Below, piece by piece: positions 14,718 to 17,222 of a stretch of DNA of 17,222 nucleotides. How positions within the stretch are numbered: position 1 is the stretch's first letter; every line of letters starts with the position of its first letter. The DNA lies in NCBI GenBank assembly GCA_002431905.1, contig DJER01000006.1:1-17222 (forward strand). Reading direction: 5' to 3'. The notes beneath the pieces are model-generated. The model was not told the DNA's origin. It saw only the letters and a program-made list of their open reading frames with translations, and did no database searches. This DNA comes from Christensenella sp. UBA5893. Its GTDB lineage: Bacteria; Bacillota; Clostridia; Christensenellales; UBA1242. The translations under genes and the position numbers were made by a program.

Positions 14718-16661
14718 CTAACTTAACATATCTTCACTAAATTTATCTTGTCTATTAAAGTTTGCATGTTCGGCAATATATGCCTTTCTTGCATCAATAT
14801 TATCTCCCATCCAAGTTGTAACCATCTTTTCTGCTTCGGCCGCATCATCAATAGTAACTTGAACCAAAGTTCTCTTGTCTGGGTCCATTGTTGTTTCCCA
14901 AAGTTGCTCTGGGTTCATTTCACCTAAACCTTTGTAACGTTGTATTTGATAACCCTTTCCAGCTCTTTCTATTGCTGCCGGAAGTTCATAATCTGAATAC
15001 ACATATTCTGTGTAATTCTTCTTGTATACCTTGTAAAGTGGTGGAAGACCAACAAACACATGTCCGTCAGTGATTAGTTGACGCATATATCTAAAGAAGA
15101 ATGTTAATAGTATCGCCCTAATGTGTCCACCATCTTGGTCTGCATCGGACAAAATGATAACTTTGTGATATCTTAAATTATCTGCATTATAATCTTCGCC
15201 AATACCTGTTTCCAAGGCACTTATCATTGTTCTTATTTCTTCATTTCCAAGAACTTGGTCAATTCTTTTCTTTTCGGCATTAAGTGGCTTTCCACGAAGT
15301 GGTAATATAGCTTGAAACATTCTGTTTCTGCCTTGTTTTGCACTGCCACCAGCAGAATCTCCTTCCACTATAAACAACTCACTCTTTTCGCCCTTTCTTG
15401 ATGTGCAGGCAGCGAGTTTGCCGACAAGGTTAAAATTATCAGCCGAGTTTTTGGCTCTTGAAATTTCTTTTGCTCTTTTTGCTGCTTCTCTGGTTTTTGC
15501 TGCTTGTTTTGCTTTGTCCAAAATTACAGTTGCAATTTTTTCATTTTCTTTCTTTGCAAAAAATTTGCCAAGTTCCAAAATTGTTAGTCTTTCAACTTCA
15601 GTTTTTGCTTCTGGATTACCTAATTTTGTTTTTGTTTGACCTTCAAATTCAACACTATGCATTTTTACTGCAATTATGCAAGAAATCCCTTCCCTAAAAT
15701 CTTCGCCCATAAAGTTTTGGTCTTTTTCTTTTAAATAACCAGAATTACGAGCGTAATCGTTCATTACTCTTGTCCAAGCACTTTTGAAACCAACTTCATG
15801 AGTTCCCCCTTCGGTTGTTGGAATGTTATTTACATAACTGAAAATATTCTCTGTGTAACTATCAGTGTGTTCAACTGCAATTTCAAGTTTAAGAATATCA
15901 CTTTCGGCACTAATATAAATTGGAGAAGAATATAATTTGTTTTTATCTTCATCAATATATTTTATAAAGTCTTTTATCCCACCTTCATAGTGATAAGCAA
16001 CATGAGTGTTTGTTCTTAAATCGTCCAAAATAATTTTTAGACCTTTGTTAAGAAATGCAAGTTCTTTTATTCTTTTGTTAATTGTGTCAAAATTGAATTG
16101 CAAATCTCCAAACATTCTGTCATCAGGTAAAAATGTTACGGTTGTGCCTTGCTTTGTTGTCGGGCCAATATCATGAAGTTCACATTGTGGGATACCGCTT
16201 TTGAGTTTGCCATTAACTTCCTTGCTTGCAAACTCCATATAGTACTTTCTTCCATCTTTGTCAACTTCAACTTTAAGCCATCTTGAAAGTGCGTTCGTAA
16301 CTGATGCACCAACGCCATGAAGTCCACCAGAATATGAATAACTTTTGTTGTTAAACTTCCCACCTGCGTGGAGTTGTGTGAATACAACTTCAACACCAGA
16401 CTTTTTTAATGTTGGGTGCATATCAACAGGAATACCACGACCATTATCACTTACCGTTGCACTACCATCAGTGTTTAGAGTGATTGTAATTGTGTCGCCA
16501 TAACCATTTGATATTTCATCAATACTATTATCAACAATTTCCCAAAGCAAATGATGAAATCCTTTTATTCCGGTTGTTCCAATGTACATACCAGGTCTTA
16601 ACCTTACTGCATCAAGTCCTTCAAGAACCACAATATCTTTTGAATTATAAGAATTATCCAT
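14718..16661 (-). CDS. parE: Type IIA topoisomerase B subunit, probably ParE (topoisomerase IV)
   Basis: A 647-residue ATPase subunit that drives strand passage. The GHKL ATP site has EIVDNSIDE (catalytic Glu41, Mg-binding Asn45), SDNGRGIPVD and GGLHGVGASVTNALS. The transducer domain follows. The TOPRIM domain has EGDSAGGSAKQGRNRMFQAI, PLRGKPLNAEK and ILSDADQDGGHIR, giving the Glu and DxD metal ligands; DGG replaces the commoner DGA/DGS. The C-terminal IQRYKGLGEMNPEQLWETTMDP is canonical. Length is normal for GyrB/ParE, without the insert of enterobacterial GyrB. DADQDG and the ParC-like partner favour ParE. No dnaA-recF genes accompany it, which is also unlike the classic gyrB locus. AGGCGG precedes the ATG. 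Confidence 0.88.
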   Translation of the reverse strand: MDNSYNSKDIVVLEGLDAVRLRPGMYIGTTGIKGFHHLLWEIVDNSIDEISNGYGDTITITLNTDGSATVSDNGRGIPVDMHPTLKKSGVEVVFTQLHAGGKFNNKSYSYSGGLHGVGASVTNALSRWLKVEVDKDGRKYYMEFASKEVNGKLKSGIPQCELHDIGPTTKQGTTVTFLPDDRMFGDLQFNFDTINKRIKELAFLNKGLKIILDDLRTNTHVAYHYEGGIKDFIKYIDEDKNKLYSSPIYISAESDILKLEIAVEHTDSYTENIFSYVNNIPTTEGGTHEVGFKSAWTRVMNDYARNSGYLKEKDQNFMGEDFREGISCIIAVKMHSVEFEGQTKTKLGNPEAKTEVERLTILELGKFFAKKENEKIATVILDKAKQAAKTREAAKRAKEISRAKNSADNFNLVGKLAACTSRKGEKSELFIVEGDSAGGSAKQGRNRMFQAILPLRGKPLNAEKKRIDQVLGNEEIRTMISALETGIGEDYNADNLRYHKVIILSDADQDGGHIRAILLTFFFRYMRQLITDGHVFVGLPPLYKVYKKNYTEYVYSDYELPAAIERAGKGYQIQRYKGLGEMNPEQLWETTMDPDKRTLVQVTIDDAAEAEKMVTTWMGDNIDARKAYIAEHANFNRQDKFSEDMLS

Positions 16662-16696
16662 ATTATCCGCCTAATTATATTTTATCTATTCAGTCT

Positions 16697-16725
16697 ATTT
16701 TAAAACAAAAAACTATTTTTGTAAA
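16697..16725 (-). promoter_or_regulatory. Predicted promoter of the parE-parC operon
   Basis: On the minus strand TTTACA (16720-16725) and TAAAAT (16697-16702) with a 17 bp spacer; both hexamers match five of six consensus bases. The -10 lies about 35 bp ahead of the parE ATG. Confidence 0.6.
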
Positions 16726-16843
16726 CAAAATTTTTGGAGCAAAGGGTATTATGTTGGAATTTCTCAAAAGTCACACATTGAGATAGGCAACCGAAATGAC
16801 ATAAAGAACATGGTATAATAAATTTGCGATTTTCTCAAATGAC
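16726..16843. other. Intergenic stretch between parE promoter and LRR-gene terminator
   Basis: No gene is recognised. It holds an 11-codon plus-strand frame with a nearby GGAG (ATG at 16751, stop at 16784-16786), a near repeat of TTTCTCAAA (about 16760-16768 and 16831-16839), and an extended -10 motif TGGTATAAT on the plus strand (16811-16819) pointing at the terminator. Confidence 0.4.
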
Positions 16844-16877
16844 AAAAAAATATCTAGCAAACGCTAGATATTTTTTT
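16844..16877 (-). terminator. Perfect terminator after the LRR gene
   Basis: The arms 16844-16858 and 16863-16877 are exact reverse complements (15 bp: 7 A/T pairs plus TATCTAGC/GCTAGATA) around a 4-nt loop. On the minus strand a run of 7 T follows the GC-containing stem. It overlaps the TAA stop of the LRR gene, and by symmetry also ends transcription from the left. Confidence 0.92.
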
Positions 16878-17222
16878 ATGCTGTTTTTGTTAATGTTATG
16901 CTTGTGCCATTTGTCGTTGGCAAATATTTGTAAATTGTCCCGTTGCTATCCTTCCATGTTCCACTTGGCAAAGGAATGTAAATGTCTGATTTTATTTTAG
17001 GAGATTTTATTTCCGTTAATTTAGTACAATTATCTAAAAAACTACTATATGATGTTACTTTTGACAAATCAAAACTACTTAAATCTAAAGTTTTTAAACT
17101 GCTACATCCAGAAAACATATTTCTCATATCTGTCACTTTTGATGTGTTAAAATTGTTTAAATCCAAACTTGTCAATTTTGTACAGTCACTAAACATACTA
17201 TACATACTTGTCACATTTGATG
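16876..17222 (-). CDS. BspA/DUF285-type leucine-rich-repeat protein, C-terminal part
   Basis: Only the last 115 residues or so lie in the window; the frame is open through the right edge. Two 26-residue repeats are visible, each of the form T-x-M-x-x-MF-S-x-C-x-x-L-x-x-LDL-x-x-F-(N/D)-x-SKV, then a decayed third. This is the DUF285/BspA-like surface LRR pattern found in mycoplasmas and many gut Firmicutes, often on secreted or wall-attached proteins. After the repeats comes a short tail with SGTWKDSNGTIYKYLP. There is no C-terminal membrane helix or usable sortase motif, so any anchoring must be at the missing N-terminus. The function cannot be told from this fragment; adhesion or host contact is typical of the family. 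Confidence 0.85.
   Translation of the reverse strand, partial: SNVTSMYSMFSDCTKLTSLDLNNFNTSKVTDMRNMFSGCSSLKTLDLSSFDLSKVTSYSSFLDNCTKLTEIKSPKIKSDIYIPLPSGTWKDSNGTIYKYLPTTNGTSITLTKTA

Noticed and set aside
16751..16786. An 11-codon plus-strand frame with GGAG upstream, as a leader peptide.
   Set aside because: No plus-strand gene follows before the terminator at 16844, no amino acid is enriched, and no promoter with good spacing precedes it.
16890..16920. LPTTNG near the C-terminus of the LRR protein as a sortase signal.
   Set aside because: It lacks the Gly of LPxTG and there is no following hydrophobic segment; only about ten residues remain after it.
1..17222. tRNA, rRNA, SRP RNA, riboswitch, CRISPR, transposase or phage genes.
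   Set aside because: None of the gaps is large enough or shows the expected motifs, and no such proteins are encoded.

Overview
The window is a compact, AT-rich (roughly one third G+C by eye) bacterial chromosome segment made almost entirely of housekeeping genes. Gene content and order (ylxM-ffh-rpsP-khpA-rimM-trmD-rbgA-rnhB-yraN; lepA-hemW), strong AGGAG-type ribosome binding sites, classical TTGACA/TATAAT-like promoters and short A/T-flanked terminators all point to a low-G+C Firmicute, most likely an uncultured member of the Clostridia. Two genes start with GTG. None of the 18 stop codons that can be seen is TGA.

Layout, left to right. (1) Positions 1-2449 hold a 3'-truncated U32-type peptidase/RNA hydroxylation protein and a small DUF3343 putative sulfur/selenium carrier on the minus strand. 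A class V cysteine desulfurase lies divergently on the plus strand; this looks like a small sulfur (or selenium) handling neighbourhood. (2) Positions 7836 down to 2446 are a long minus-strand operon for translation and protein targeting. It has a predicted promoter at 7756-7784, then ylxM, ffh, rpsP (S16), khpA, rimM, trmD, rbgA, rnhB and yraN. Several genes overlap or nearly touch, and two gaps contain hairpins. The usual rplS (L19) between trmD and rbgA is missing. (3) Positions 11255 down to 7787 hold lepA, a tightly coupled hemW that is more AT-rich than its neighbours, and an unrecognised 118-residue protein that ends in a terminator. (4) Positions 11207-12036 hold a plus-strand glycerophosphodiester phosphodiesterase and a perfect bidirectional terminator. 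(5) Positions 16725 down to 12046 hold a two-gene operon for a type IIA topoisomerase, B subunit then A subunit, more like topoisomerase IV (ParE/ParC) than gyrase. (6) The right edge holds the 3' end of a BspA/DUF285-type leucine-rich-repeat protein, followed by a perfect terminator.

No mobile element, CRISPR array, rRNA or tRNA was recognised. The most interesting points are: an approximately 95-residue acidic N-terminal extension on the topoisomerase A subunit carrying a QMGLF motif like that used to bind the beta sliding clamp; the missing rplS; and the unknown 118-residue protein, which has a faint PUB-domain-like pattern. Everything else is conventional biology in a compact arrangement.
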